DNA of 64,000 nt, taken from assembly GCA_965277875.1 (NCBI GenBank), contig CBDIDV010000002.1, positions 2,542,001-2,606,000 of the forward strand. Direction: 5' to 3'. The stretch comes from CAWFQB01 sp965277875 (GTDB lineage Bacteria > Armatimonadota > Chthonomonadetes > Chthonomonadales > Chthonomonadaceae). Below, one piece after another: positions 42,628 through 50,450 of the stretch. Below the pieces are notes generated by a model. It saw nothing but the letters and a program-made list of their open reading frames with translations. It searched no databases and was not told the DNA's origin. The first letter of the stretch is position 1. Every line of letters starts with the position of its first letter. A program made the translations under genes and the position numbers.

Positions 42628-43035
42628 ATGGCTACGTTTCCCTTAGAACTGGTGACGCCGGAGCGGCTGCTGTTTTCCGAAGATGTGCAGGCCGTGCGCG
42701 CGCCGGGTATTGACGGCTCGTTCGGCGTATTGGCCGGACACGCGCCCCTGCTCACGCAGTTGTCGCTCGGATTAATCAAAATCACATTAGCGAACGGCGG
42801 CGAGGAATTAATCGCCACTACGGGCGGGTTTATGCAGGTGAGCCGCGAAAAGGTCATTATCCTGGCGGACAGCGCGCAGCGCGCCAATGAAATAGACGTT
42901 GCGCGTGAACGCGCCGAGGCGGAGCGGATGCGGCAGGCGCTGGAAGTACCTGGCAGCGGCATAGACGCCGAACAACTGCGCGAAGATTTGCAGGCCGCCC
43001 TGAATCGCATTCAGGTGGCACAGATGCACGCCTAA
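42628..43035 (+). CDS. atpC: ATP synthase F1 subunit epsilon
   Basis: The 135-residue subunit starts at the ATG at 42628 with CAGGAG seven bases upstream, giving MATFPLELVTPERLLF. The N-terminal beta-sandwich holds VRAPGIDGSFGVLAGHAPLLTQL and TGGFMQVSREKVIILADSAQRANEID; two C-terminal helices follow. It joins the rotor stalk and limits ATP hydrolysis. Another in-frame start exists at the TTG 42538 with a near-perfect ribosome-binding site in the repeat loop, but it would add 30 residues not seen in the family. It is co-transcribed with atpD. Confidence 0.95.
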   Translation: MATFPLELVTPERLLFSEDVQAVRAPGIDGSFGVLAGHAPLLTQLSLGLIKITLANGGEELIATTGGFMQVSREKVIILADSAQRANEIDVARERAEAERMRQALEVPGSGIDAEQLREDLQAALNRIQVAQMHA

Positions 43036-43064
43036 TCCTTGACTGTCAAAAAAATAAAGTCTAC

Positions 43065-43107
43065 ACAGCCGCATCCTCGCATGAAAATCATGCGGGGATG
43101 CGGCTGT
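43065..43107 (+). terminator. Hairpin after atpC
   Basis: A 20-base stem (43065-43084 with 43088-43107) has one G-T pair and an AAA loop, 29 bases after atpC. No T run follows, so it is terminator-like but may work as an RNA 3'-end or processing structure. Confidence 0.65.
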
Positions 43108-43197
43108 TACAAGTAGGTGGTATGCAGGTAGATTTGTCGGATTTGAGCAGAAGCCAGTAGTGCAACCAGGCAAAAACGTAAACTCCTTGTACTATCA

Positions 43198-43227
43198 TTG
43201 AAATAGGGAACCTCCCTCTGTCATAAT
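43198..43227 (+). promoter_or_regulatory. Possible sigma-70 promoter upstream of the MBOAT gene
   Basis: TTGAAA at 43198-43203 and CATAAT at 43222-43227 are 18 bases apart, about 70 bases before the MBOAT start. The hexamers are near consensus but not exact. Confidence 0.5.
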
Positions 43228-43295
43228 AAATCCAGGTTCGAGTGGTCAGGACGACACATCTTAATACTATCCCTCGCTACATCAGAGAATAATCA

Positions 43296-44711
43296 ATGCT
43301 GTTTAGTTCGCCCCTCTTTCTTTTTGTATTTTTTCCTGCCGTGCTGCTCGTCTACACGCTGGCGCACAGCAGCAGGCGCAACACGATTCTTTTAGTGGCA
43401 AGTCTCTTGTTCTATGCCTGGGGAGAACCTCGCTTTGTCGGCGTCGTGCTGCTGTCCTCGCTGGGGGATTGGCTGATCGGGCGCAGGCTTTATCAGAGCG
43501 CGGCCCCACGCCAGCGTCGCCTGTATCTGCTTGCGGGCGTCAGCCTGAACCTCGCATTATTGCTCTACTTCAAGTACGCCAACTTCTTTGTCGCCAACGT
43601 CAACAGCGCGTTAGGGGCGCTTCACCTGCATCCTTCGTTCTTCACGGCCATCGCCCTGCCGCTGGGCGTCTCGTTCATTGTTTTTGAAAAGATCACGTAC
43701 ATCGTGGACATCTATCGCAAGACCGGCACACCCGCCGACCGGCTCGATACGTACCTGCTGTACGTCTTATTCTTTCCCAAACTCCTCGCCGGCCCGATCA
43801 TCAAGTACCATGACATCGCCGAGCAGCTGCGGTCACGCCAATCTACAATCAATGACATGCAGGCGGGCATAATGCGCTTTTGCGTGGGTCTGGCAAAAAA
43901 GGTGATCCTGGCGGATACGCTGGGCCGGGTCACGGACAAGACGTTCGCGCTGACCGGCAGCCAGCTCGGATTTCACAATGCCTGGCTGGGTGTCGTCTGT
44001 TTTACGCTGCAAATCTACTTCGATTTTTCCGGCTACTCCGATATGGCTATCGGGCTGGCGCGCATGTTCGGGTTCCGTTTGCAGGAAAACTTCAATATGC
44101 CGTATGTCGCCACCAGTTTCACGGATTTCTGGCGTCGCTGGCACATCTCGCTTTCAACGTGGATACGCGAGTACCTGTACTTTCCGCTGGGCGGTAATCG
44201 CGTCTCGCTCCCCCGCGCCTACTTCAATCTGTGGATCTGCTTTTTTCTTTCGGGGCTATGGCACGGCGCAAAGTGGACGTTTATCCTGTGGGGCGTTTAT
44301 CACGGCTGCTTCATGATGCTGGATAAATTGTTCTGGCTGCGAATACAGCGCAAGCTGCCCGGTTGGGTCAGCGCGGCCATCACCCTGCTGCTCATCATGT
44401 TCAGCTGGGTCATCTTCCGCGCCGACACTGCGGCGCAAGCCGCGTACTATCTGCGCGCCCTGGTTCCGGGACAGGGCGCGTCTGACACCTTTATGTTTGT
44501 GGAGCAGGACGTTTACGCCTGCATTGCGGTCGGTGCGCTCGTTGCCGTACTTCCGGGCCTGGACATATGGAGGCGTTTCAAGGATCAAGTACGCGCTCGT
44601 TTCGCGTATGCGCCTGAGTTCGCGCTCGCGGCCTGCTTCGCGCTGCTGCTGCTGGCGATAGGCAAAATATCCACAAGTACGTTCAATCCCTTTTTGTACT
44701 TCCGGTTTTGA
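43296..44711 (+). CDS. MBOAT family O-acyltransferase (AlgI/PatA-like)
   Basis: The 471-residue membrane protein matches the MBOAT family as in AlgI and DltB. Landmarks are LFSSPLFLFVFFPAVLLVYTLAH at the start, FFPKLLAGPIIKY, IYFDFSGYSDMAIGLARMFGF, NMPYVATSFTDFWRRWHISLSTWIREYLYFPLGGNR, and FFLSGLWHGAKWTFILWG with the conserved catalytic-region His. About 11 membrane segments are present. It passes acetyl groups across the membrane to an acceptor. The SGNH-type gene follows on the same strand, as in alginate and peptidoglycan O-acetylation systems, which supports a shared role in polymer O-acetylation. Confidence 0.92.
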   Translation: MLFSSPLFLFVFFPAVLLVYTLAHSSRRNTILLVASLLFYAWGEPRFVGVVLLSSLGDWLIGRRLYQSAAPRQRRLYLLAGVSLNLALLLYFKYANFFVANVNSALGALHLHPSFFTAIALPLGVSFIVFEKITYIVDIYRKTGTPADRLDTYLLYVLFFPKLLAGPIIKYHDIAEQLRSRQSTINDMQAGIMRFCVGLAKKVILADTLGRVTDKTFALTGSQLGFHNAWLGVVCFTLQIYFDFSGYSDMAIGLARMFGFRLQENFNMPYVATSFTDFWRRWHISLSTWIREYLYFPLGGNRVSLPRAYFNLWICFFLSGLWHGAKWTFILWGVYHGCFMMLDKLFWLRIQRKLPGWVSAAITLLLIMFSWVIFRADTAAQAAYYLRALVPGQGASDTFMFVEQDVYACIAVGALVAVLPGLDIWRRFKDQVRARFAYAPEFALAACFALLLLAIGKISTSTFNPFLYFRF

Positions 44712-44712
44712 T

Positions 44713-44772
44713 CTGTTCTCCCGATTGCTGTTCTCCCGATTGCTGTTCTCCCGATTGCTGTTCTTTCAACTG
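44713..44772. repeat. Four 15-base tandem repeats
   Basis: Three exact copies of CTGTTCTCCCGATTG (44713-44757) are followed by a variant (CTGTTCTTTCAACTG, 44758-44772). They fill the space between the MBOAT stop and the ribosome-binding site of the next gene. Variation in copy number could change translation spacing or mRNA stability. Confidence 0.85.
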
Positions 44773-44792
44773 CTATTCATGAGGAGTGTCAC

Positions 44793-46016
44793 ATGCCCCC
44801 GACGCGGCCACGACCATTCGCCCGCCTGCTGCTGTTCGCCATGTTCAGCCTTTTCTATCTGCCTGCGCTCGTGATGCTCGCCCTGCCGGGCGCGCGCCAT
44901 CTGCCGGGCCGCGTCGGCACGATGCTGGCAAAAACTCTGGAGGGCCACGTTCTATGGGGGATGACGACCCAGGCGACCGTCACGCCGCTGTCGGCACGGG
45001 ATTGGCTGGACGGCACGTTTCAGGACACGGCCACGCAGTGGGTCAATGCCAACTTCGGCCTGCGCCACTATTTCATCGGAGCGGCCAATCAAATTGATTA
45101 CTCCGTATTCCACATGTCGCGCATGAACAACAACACCATCGTCGTCGGGAAAAATAATGTCCTGTATGAACGCCCCTACATAGACGACTACTGCCACCTC
45201 AAGCCGCTGTACCCGCTGAACCAGATGCAGGCCCAAATAGAGCAGGTCGCTGAACTGCGCCGTCGCCTTAACCGGCGCGGCATCGCCTTTGTCGTGCTGA
45301 TTACCCCGGATAAAGCGGCCTCCTATCCTGAATACATACCCGCGCCCTTTTCCCGACTGCCGATGGGCGGACGGCGTAACTACAATAATCTGGTGGAATG
45401 TTTGAGGCGCAGCGATGTGCCGTATGTAGATGGGCATGAGATCACGCTGGACGATAAACGAGCGGCGAACACGCCTGTTTTCCCACGGGGAGGCACACAC
45501 TGGAACTTGCTGTGCGCGTATCAAACGGTACGCCAGCTTGTCAGCGTTATGGAGCGCGAGTCCGGACGGACGCTGCCCCACCTGACGGTCAAGGCCGCGC
45601 CTGTTTCTCATCTTGCCTACCTGGATCAGGATGTAGACCTTGTGCGTCTGACGAACGTGCTGTTCCCCGACACGCATTATCCGGTTCCTCAGCCTGTTTT
45701 CGCCGTTGAGCCTGCCGGTGTGCCGCTGCGAAAAGCCATATTTGTCGGCGGCAGCTTCCTGGGTACGCCTGTTGACATGCTGACGAAAAACGGCGTGATC
45801 GGGCAAATCGATTACTATTTCTACTACCGCCGCTGGCTGCAAAGAGCGCCCGATACAGCGCAGCGTCCCGTTGATGTCACGAAAATAAACTGGGAGCGCG
45901 ATGTTTTCGACGCGCCCGTGATCGTTCTGGAGATCAATGAGTCCGTCCCCGGCATCGGCCCGGACTCGCACTTCGGAGCCTTTACATCGGACGCGCTCAA
46001 ACACCTTCAGCCTTAA
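44793..46016 (+). CDS. AlgX/AlgJ-like SGNH acetyltransferase domain protein
   Basis: The 407-residue protein has one N-terminal membrane segment (residues 8-27, LLLFAMFSLFYLPALVMLAL) and a periplasmic SGNH-type domain of the ALGX/ALGJ family. Signatures are NANFGLRHYFIGAANQIDY, FVVLITPDKAASYPEY, the GGTHWN motif (catalytic His region) and GGSFLGTPV in the C-terminal half. Family members receive acetyl groups from the MBOAT partner and put them on a polymer. GAGGAGTGTCAC precedes the ATG. It lies 81 bases after the MBOAT gene on the same strand. Confidence 0.82.
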   Translation: MPPTRPRPFARLLLFAMFSLFYLPALVMLALPGARHLPGRVGTMLAKTLEGHVLWGMTTQATVTPLSARDWLDGTFQDTATQWVNANFGLRHYFIGAANQIDYSVFHMSRMNNNTIVVGKNNVLYERPYIDDYCHLKPLYPLNQMQAQIEQVAELRRRLNRRGIAFVVLITPDKAASYPEYIPAPFSRLPMGGRRNYNNLVECLRRSDVPYVDGHEITLDDKRAANTPVFPRGGTHWNLLCAYQTVRQLVSVMERESGRTLPHLTVKAAPVSHLAYLDQDVDLVRLTNVLFPDTHYPVPQPVFAVEPAGVPLRKAIFVGGSFLGTPVDMLTKNGVIGQIDYYFYYRRWLQRAPDTAQRPVDVTKINWERDVFDAPVIVLEINESVPGIGPDSHFGAFTSDALKHLQP

Positions 46017-46035
46017 GTGGTTTGTGCCGCGTTGC

Positions 46036-47076
46036 TCACATTGTCTTACGATAGCGGTTGTGACAAGCAATCGGGCAAAAACCAAAACGCTGGTACATCA
46101 GGTAGGGGCCGGTCGCAGGTTCATTGCGGTCTGCGCCGATGCTGGTATACACCCGCGAGGTGACCAATCCTTTCTCACGCATGGCATAAAGACAATGGTT
46201 CATAAGCGCGCGGGCAAGCCCCTGCCGCCGGTAAGCATGGCGGACGGCCACATTAGCCACATCGCCGGAGCCGCGTGTGACTTTGCAAAGGTATAGCCCT
46301 GCAACCTCGTTCCCATGCCATGCGATACGGCTGATGTCGGTGTCACACCCCTCCACAAAATCAACCCAGCCTGCTTCTTCTTTGCTTATCCACGCGTTCA
46401 AAGCGGCTTGATCCCAATTGGCATCCACGTTCGCTTCAATAAGCGCGTGTGCTATGGCTTGACTGTCTTGCAGGCACATCGGCAGAATAGTATAGCCGGG
46501 CGGTGTTGCAAGCGGCGGTAAGTTCGCGAAGGCGTCGAAGGCGAGTTCAGGGGACAAAAAACGCACATGGTAGCCTTCGCTTGTCAGCAGCGCAATGGCA
46601 TCTTGTTCTCCATCGCTTGCGTTCGCGGCCAACTCTCCTTTGTGTCGCCCTTGATCCAGCTTCGCCGCGTGTGCCTCGGCCCAGCGCAAAATAGCGCTTC
46701 CAATTCCCTGACGCCGCCATTGCGGCAAGACCCAACCTCTGGAAAGATAAGCGCGTCTGTCAACTCCCTGAGCAGCATCATGTTCATTCCACCACTCCAA
46801 CCGCCCGTGCGCGATTATGTTTCCGGCGAGTTCTGCGATAACAACATTTTCGTACCGACCTTCTTCAAGCAAGCGTCTAGTTCGCTTAACGTACTCGTCT
46901 GCGGATAGATTGGGAAGCGTGTCGCAGACAGAAAAGGGATCTGTTTGATCTTTGAGGCGGCAGCCTTCATGGACATCCAGCATACCAACGATGTCCGGCG
47001 CGTCATTGTAGTGTCGAAAGATTAAGCCGGGAATGTCAGGCGCATCAGGCACATGCGGACGAGAAGTGGTTTGCAT
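46036..47076 (-). CDS. Double GNAT-domain N-acetyltransferase
   Basis: The 346-residue protein has two GNAT folds. The N-terminal one (about 20-185) carries the acetyl-CoA loop WRRQGIGSAIL in RGWVLPQWRRQGIGSAILRW. The C-terminal one (about 190-346) has VRHAYRRQGLARALMNHCL and, near the end, YQRFGF, a hallmark. The two-domain build resembles MshD and other tandem GNATs. Substrate is unknown. It converges with the AlgX-like gene and lies 153 bases after the end of the rplA transcript, with the rplA terminator between. Confidence 0.85.
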   Translation of the reverse strand: MQTTSRPHVPDAPDIPGLIFRHYNDAPDIVGMLDVHEGCRLKDQTDPFSVCDTLPNLSADEYVKRTRRLLEEGRYENVVIAELAGNIIAHGRLEWWNEHDAAQGVDRRAYLSRGWVLPQWRRQGIGSAILRWAEAHAAKLDQGRHKGELAANASDGEQDAIALLTSEGYHVRFLSPELAFDAFANLPPLATPPGYTILPMCLQDSQAIAHALIEANVDANWDQAALNAWISKEEAGWVDFVEGCDTDISRIAWHGNEVAGLYLCKVTRGSGDVANVAVRHAYRRQGLARALMNHCLYAMREKGLVTSRVYTSIGADRNEPATGPYLMYQRFGFCPIACHNRYRKTM

Positions 47077-47168
47077 CTTAGTATGTCCTTGTCAAGCGTT
47101 GTTACGTCTTTGTCGTTTTTTCCACACTTGCCGCTAAACATTGCTCCGCCGCGCATTTCTGCAGCGAC

Positions 47169-47206
47169 AAAAAAGCCGTTAGAGGTGTGCAGACCTCTAA
47201 CGGCTT
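47169..47206 (-). terminator. Rho-independent terminator of the rplKA operon
   Basis: On the minus strand a 14-bp perfect stem (arms 47193-47206 and 47173-47186, six-base loop) is followed by six U residues (A run at 47169-47174 on the plus strand). It lies 24 bases after the rplA stop and is a textbook intrinsic terminator. Confidence 0.92.
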
Positions 47207-47229
47207 GAATGATTTACACGCGATAGATG

Positions 47230-48048
47230 TTACGCGCGTTCGGCGAGTTTCTGCACGGCGGCGATGTCCACCTGAAGGCTCGGCCCCATCGTGGATGTGA
47301 TTGTGATCTTCTTCAGGTACTTGCCTTTGGCGGCGGCGGGCTTGGCTTTGACAAGGGCGTTCACCAGGGCCATGAAGTTGGCCTGCAGGTTTTCGGCAGG
47401 GTAGCTCGCCTTGCCGATGGGCGCGTGAACGATGCCGTTCTTGTCTACGCGGTACTCGGCGCGTGTCGCGCCCTTGATGTCGCGCACCACTTGCCCCACG
47501 TTCGGGCTGACCGTTCCCGCTTTCGGGTTGGGCATCTTCTGCTTCAATATCTGTCCCAGGCGACCCACGAGCGGCATCATGTCTGGGCTGGCGACGAGAA
47601 TGTCACAGGCGGCCCCACCCTCTTTCTGGATGCGCTCCAGCAGGTCTTCCGCGCCGACCAGATCGGCTCCCGCCGCCTGCGCGTCGGCGGCTTTCTCGCC
47701 ACGCGCAAATACCCATACCACGCGGGTCTTGCCCGTGCCGAAAGGTAGGTTTGTCGTGCCGCGCACCATCTGATCGCCGTGCCGGGGGTCTACGCCCAGG
47801 TTGATGGCCGTTTCGACGGTCTCATCAAACTTGGCCGTGGCGAGTTCCTTGACGCGGACAAACACTTCGGTCGCATCCAGGGCGACATTTGCGTTCGTGG
47901 TTTTGGCGACGGCCAGATAACGCTTGCTGTGGCGGGCGCGGTTCTGCTTGGCCTGGCGGCGAGCCGCCGTAGACAGACCATGCTTTTTTTCCTCGGTTCC
48001 GGTATCCGGCGCGGGCGCGGCGCTTGCGGGGGCTAGTACATCGGACAT
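47230..48048 (-). CDS. rplA: 50S ribosomal protein L1
   Basis: The 272-residue protein binds 23S rRNA at the L1 stalk and usually represses its own operon. Recognisable are MVRGTTNLPFGTGKTRVVWVFA, MPNPKAGTVSPNVGQVVRDIK and GIVHAPIGKASYPAENLQANFMAL, the L1 signature. An N-terminal extension of about 45 residues (rich in Ala, Pro, Lys, Arg, with LSTAARRQAKQNRARHSKRYL) is not found in E. coli L1 (234 residues). CAGGAGAATAATC precedes the ATG. It is followed by the operon terminator. A membrane-protein gene separates it from rplK. Confidence 0.97.
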   Translation of the reverse strand: MSDVLAPASAAPAPDTGTEEKKHGLSTAARRQAKQNRARHSKRYLAVAKTTNANVALDATEVFVRVKELATAKFDETVETAINLGVDPRHGDQMVRGTTNLPFGTGKTRVVWVFARGEKAADAQAAGADLVGAEDLLERIQKEGGAACDILVASPDMMPLVGRLGQILKQKMPNPKAGTVSPNVGQVVRDIKGATRAEYRVDKNGIVHAPIGKASYPAENLQANFMALVNALVKAKPAAAKGKYLKKITITSTMGPSLQVDIAAVQKLAERA

Positions 48049-48115
48049 GATTATTCTCCTGTGGTCATTGCGGAACCCTTGTGGTTCCTTCCACGCAGAT
48101 TCACATTTTGTAAAT

Positions 48116-48526
48116 CTACTTTTTCCCTTCCGGGTTTTTACTTTCTTGCGGCAACGGCTTTAGCATTTTGCCGTCGCTGTTGGGCTGATTGACGCGCTCG
48201 CCGACCTGCGACCAGACGAGGCCGACAATGAGCAGGCCCCACAATCCCAGGCCATACGCCGCGCCGGAAATGACGTTGCGCGTGTTCGCGGCAGGCAGAA
48301 CAATGTTGACGAACAGTTCCAGGCAGGCAAGCGCGGCAAAAGCCGTTCCCAACCCCGTCCACACGGACAGAAAATAGAACCGTCCCTTGCGCCGATCCTG
48401 CTGGTACGAGCCGACATGATACGGCAAGTTTCCGTCGAGACGAAGAACGTGTTCGCGCAGAGCCATCCACCCCATCGCGAAGCAGCTTAGCACGAACAGA
48501 CTTATGGCAACCGAAGAAATCTCCAT
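48116..48526 (-). CDS. Small membrane protein inserted between rplK and rplA
   Basis: The 136-residue protein starts at the ATG at 48526 (GAGG seven bases upstream), giving MEISSVAISLFVLSCFAMGWMALREHVL. It has three predicted membrane segments, at about 5-20, 48-70 and 83-103 (YFLSVWTGLGTAFAALACLELFVNIVL, AAYGLGLWGLLIVGLVW). The C-terminus is hydrophilic (NSDGKMLKPLPQESKNPEGKK). I recognise no family. It is transcribed with the ribosomal genes and sits in what is normally a direct rplK-rplA junction. Function is unknown. Confidence 0.7.
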   Translation of the reverse strand: MEISSVAISLFVLSCFAMGWMALREHVLRLDGNLPYHVGSYQQDRRKGRFYFLSVWTGLGTAFAALACLELFVNIVLPAANTRNVISGAAYGLGLWGLLIVGLVWSQVGERVNQPNSDGKMLKPLPQESKNPEGKK

Positions 48527-48545
48527 ACCATCGCCTCTTGATGAC

Positions 48546-48646
48546 TGTCGTTTGTTCTTTGTTGATTGTTGTTTGAAATGCCTGAGCAAGCGTAATCTCT
48601 TTGCTCCGCGTATTCAGCAAGCAACAAACAATAAACAACAAGCAAC
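48546..48646. repeat. Imperfect inverted repeat between rplK and the inserted gene
   Basis: TTTGTTCTTTGTTGATTGTTGTTTG on the left (about 48546-48577) faces CAAGCAACAAACAATAAACAACAAGCAAC on the right (48618-48646), forming an imperfect stem with a loop of about 40 bases directly after the rplK stop. It may mark how the inserted gene arrived or adjust expression. Confidence 0.5.
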
Positions 48647-49068
48647 TAAACTATGTCCACGCCCATAGAACGCGCGGTTCCCATAATAATACGCATCGCG
48701 CCCTCTATGTCGTTAGCGTTCAGGTCGGGCATCTTCTGTTCAGCGATCTGACGAATCTGATCCTGCGTCAGCGAGCCGATCTTTTCGCGGTTGGGTCGGC
48801 CGGAGCCTTTGGGCGCGGCAGCCATCTTCTTGATGAGGTCAGCGGCGGGCGGAGTCTTGGTGACAAACGTGAACGAGCGGTCTTCGTAGATGGTGATTTC
48901 GACCGGGATAACGCTGCCGACCTGCGAGGCCGTTTTTTCGTTATATCCCTTGATAAATTCCATCATATTGATGCCGTAAGGGCCGAGCGTGGAACCAACG
49001 GGCGGGGCCGGAGTGGCCTTGCCTGCCGCGATCTGCAGCTTGACAACGGCAGTGACTTTCTTCGCCAT
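48646..49068 (-). CDS. rplK: 50S ribosomal protein L11
   Basis: The 140-residue protein forms the GTPase-centre stalk base with 23S rRNA. It reads MAKKVTAVVKLQIAAGKATPAPPVGSTLGPYGINMMEFIKGYN at the start, where most bacteria have GPALGQxGxN; STLGPYGIN here is a mild variant. FTFVTKTPPAADLIKKMA and the C-terminal AMRIIMGTARSMGVDIV are as expected. AAAAGGATTGTC precedes the ATG. It is second in the nusG-rplK order, 39 bases after nusG. Confidence 0.97.
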   Translation of the reverse strand: MAKKVTAVVKLQIAAGKATPAPPVGSTLGPYGINMMEFIKGYNEKTASQVGSVIPVEITIYEDRSFTFVTKTPPAADLIKKMAAAPKGSGRPNREKIGSLTQDQIRQIAEQKMPDLNANDIEGAMRIIMGTARSMGVDIV

Positions 49069-49107
49069 GACAATCCTTTTCCTTAAACTGTTTCTAACAA
49101 ACTGTTT

Positions 49108-49662
49108 CTAAACTACTTTTTCTACCTGCGAGAAGTCGAGTTCTACGGGCGTATCGCGCCCGAAGATCGAGATCAGCACCTTGAGTTTCTCTTTGGGCGC
49201 GTCCACGTTCTCGATTTTGCCGGTAAACTCTGTAAACGGCCCGGAAGCGACACGCACGACATCGCCCTTCTCATACTTGATGACCGGAATGGGGGCGCTG
49301 CCCTCCATCGCATCCAAAATGTCCTGCGCTTCCCGGTTGGGCATCGGCGTCGGCTTGTTGCCGGGCGGCGGCGGCGGAATAAATCCCGTTACGCCAGTCG
49401 TGCTTTTCACCAGATACCAGGTCGTGTCGTCCATATCCATCTCGATCAGGACATAACCGGGATAGAGTTTGCGCTTCACTTCCACTTTGGTGGCCGGCTT
49501 GCCGGCCTTGCCCGCTCGTGACTTGATTTCCGTCTCCGTCGGCACAAGGATGCGGTGTATTTTCTCCCGCTGGCCCATCGAGTCGGCGCGGCGTTCGATA
49601 CTCAGCTTGACCTTGTTCTCGTGGCCTGAGTAGGTATGAATGGCATACCAGTTTTTAGGCAT
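49108..49662 (-). CDS. nusG: Transcription termination/antitermination protein NusG
   Basis: The 184-residue protein starts at the ATG at 49662, with GGAGGAACA directly before it; the longer frame upstream is not part of the gene. The N-terminal NGN domain begins MPKNWYAIHTYSGHENKVKLSIE and holds LYPGYVLIEMDMDDTTWYLVK. The KOW domain at the C-terminus has YEKGDVVRVASGPFTEFTGKIENVD. A proline-rich loop (FIPPPPPGNKP, about residues 93-103) joins the domains and is longer than usual. NusG binds RNA polymerase and couples transcription to translation. It lies after secE. Confidence 0.97.
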   Translation of the reverse strand: MPKNWYAIHTYSGHENKVKLSIERRADSMGQREKIHRILVPTETEIKSRAGKAGKPATKVEVKRKLYPGYVLIEMDMDDTTWYLVKSTTGVTGFIPPPPPGNKPTPMPNREAQDILDAMEGSAPIPVIKYEKGDVVRVASGPFTEFTGKIENVDAPKEKLKVLISIFGRDTPVELDFSQVEKVV

Positions 49663-49724
49663 TGTTCCTCCACCTTCGTTATAGGTAAGTTCCGCTCGCG
49701 GCAAGGCGGGCCGCGCGAGTGGAA

Positions 49725-49949
49725 TTAACGGTGCAGGATGCGGCTGAATATGGCTCCGAGCGTAAAGTCCAGCGCGGCCATATACAGACCCAGCACAACA
49801 ATGACGGCGATCACAACATATGTCAGGCGCAGGGCTTCGGGGCGCGTGGGCCATGTCGTCTTTTGCAGTTCCGTGTAGGTTTCGCTGAGAAAATTCTGCG
49901 CCGGGGCCGGGGTCGTTTCGGCGGGGGCGGGCTGTTGTTCCATCGTCAT
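49725..49949 (-). CDS. secE: Preprotein translocase subunit SecE
   Basis: The 74-residue protein is a single-helix SecE. The cytoplasmic part has the conserved NFLSETYTELQKTTWPTRPEALRLT, and one membrane segment follows (YVVIAVIVVLGLYMAALDFTLG). It belongs to the SecYEG channel. AAGGTG precedes the ATG at 49949; another ATG is two codons in. Position between tRNA-Trp and nusG is the classical one. Confidence 0.95.
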   Translation of the reverse strand: MTMEQQPAPAETTPAPAQNFLSETYTELQKTTWPTRPEALRLTYVVIAVIVVLGLYMAALDFTLGAIFSRILHR

Positions 49950-50204
49950 AGCTGCACCTTTATTGTGGACAGAAGCAAACTTACTGTGACCGGGATCAGA
50001 TAGTACGCCACCCGATCTATACGAACTCAACTATACAAAGCGAAAAACAGCGTACAGTTGGGACGAAGACGCCGTCCCGTTCGCTGCTCACTGCCCGCCT
50101 GAATAGCCGCGCAGGGCGGGAAGTTCGCGGGACACTTCTCGCAGGAAGCTTTCCCAGGCGACTTCCCGCCCTGCGGCAAGGGTGGGCGACGCTGCGCCCG
50201 AAAA

Positions 50205-50281
50205 TGGCAGGGGAGGCAGGACTTGAACCCGCGACCTACGGTTTTGGAGACCGCCGCTCTAGCCAGCTGAGCTACACCCCT
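50205..50281 (-). tRNA. tRNA-Trp (anticodon CCA)
   Basis: On the minus strand: acceptor AGGGGTG and CTCCCCT, D arm GCTC/GAGC, anticodon stem GCGGT/ACCGT with loop CTCCAAA (anticodon CCA), T arm GCGGG/CCTGC with loop TTCAAGT, discriminator G and encoded CCA (50205-50207). Position 6:67 of the acceptor is a T-T mismatch, where most tRNA-Trp have a C-G pair. Position between rpmG and secE is classical. Confidence 0.93.
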
Positions 50282-50284
50282 AGG

Positions 50285-50445
50285 GAGGGGTTCAAGGTTC
50301 AGGAATCAGGGGATTAGGAAAAACACCCCTTCGCTCCGATGTGATAGTCTTATCCAAGCATAGTCTGATATAAGACAATTACGTCGAATATACGGGCAGG
50401 GGTTTCGCTTTTCCTGCCCCCCTGCCTCCTGAACCTTGAACCCTC
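50285..50445. repeat. Inverted repeat between tRNA-Trp and rpmG
   Basis: GAGGGGTTCAAGGTTCAGGA (50285-50304) faces TCCTGAACCTTGAACCCTC (50427-50445), 19 pairs with one bulged base. It closes the 120-base spacer between rpmG and tRNA-Trp in a long stem. TTCAAGGTTCAGGA is a dispersed repeat type; a related string occurs near 10598. Confidence 0.7.
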
Positions 50446-50450
50446 TTAAA

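Noticed and set aside
43065..43107. Reading the atpC hairpin as an intrinsic terminator with certainty
   Set aside because: No T run follows the stem, so only a terminator-like structure is claimed.
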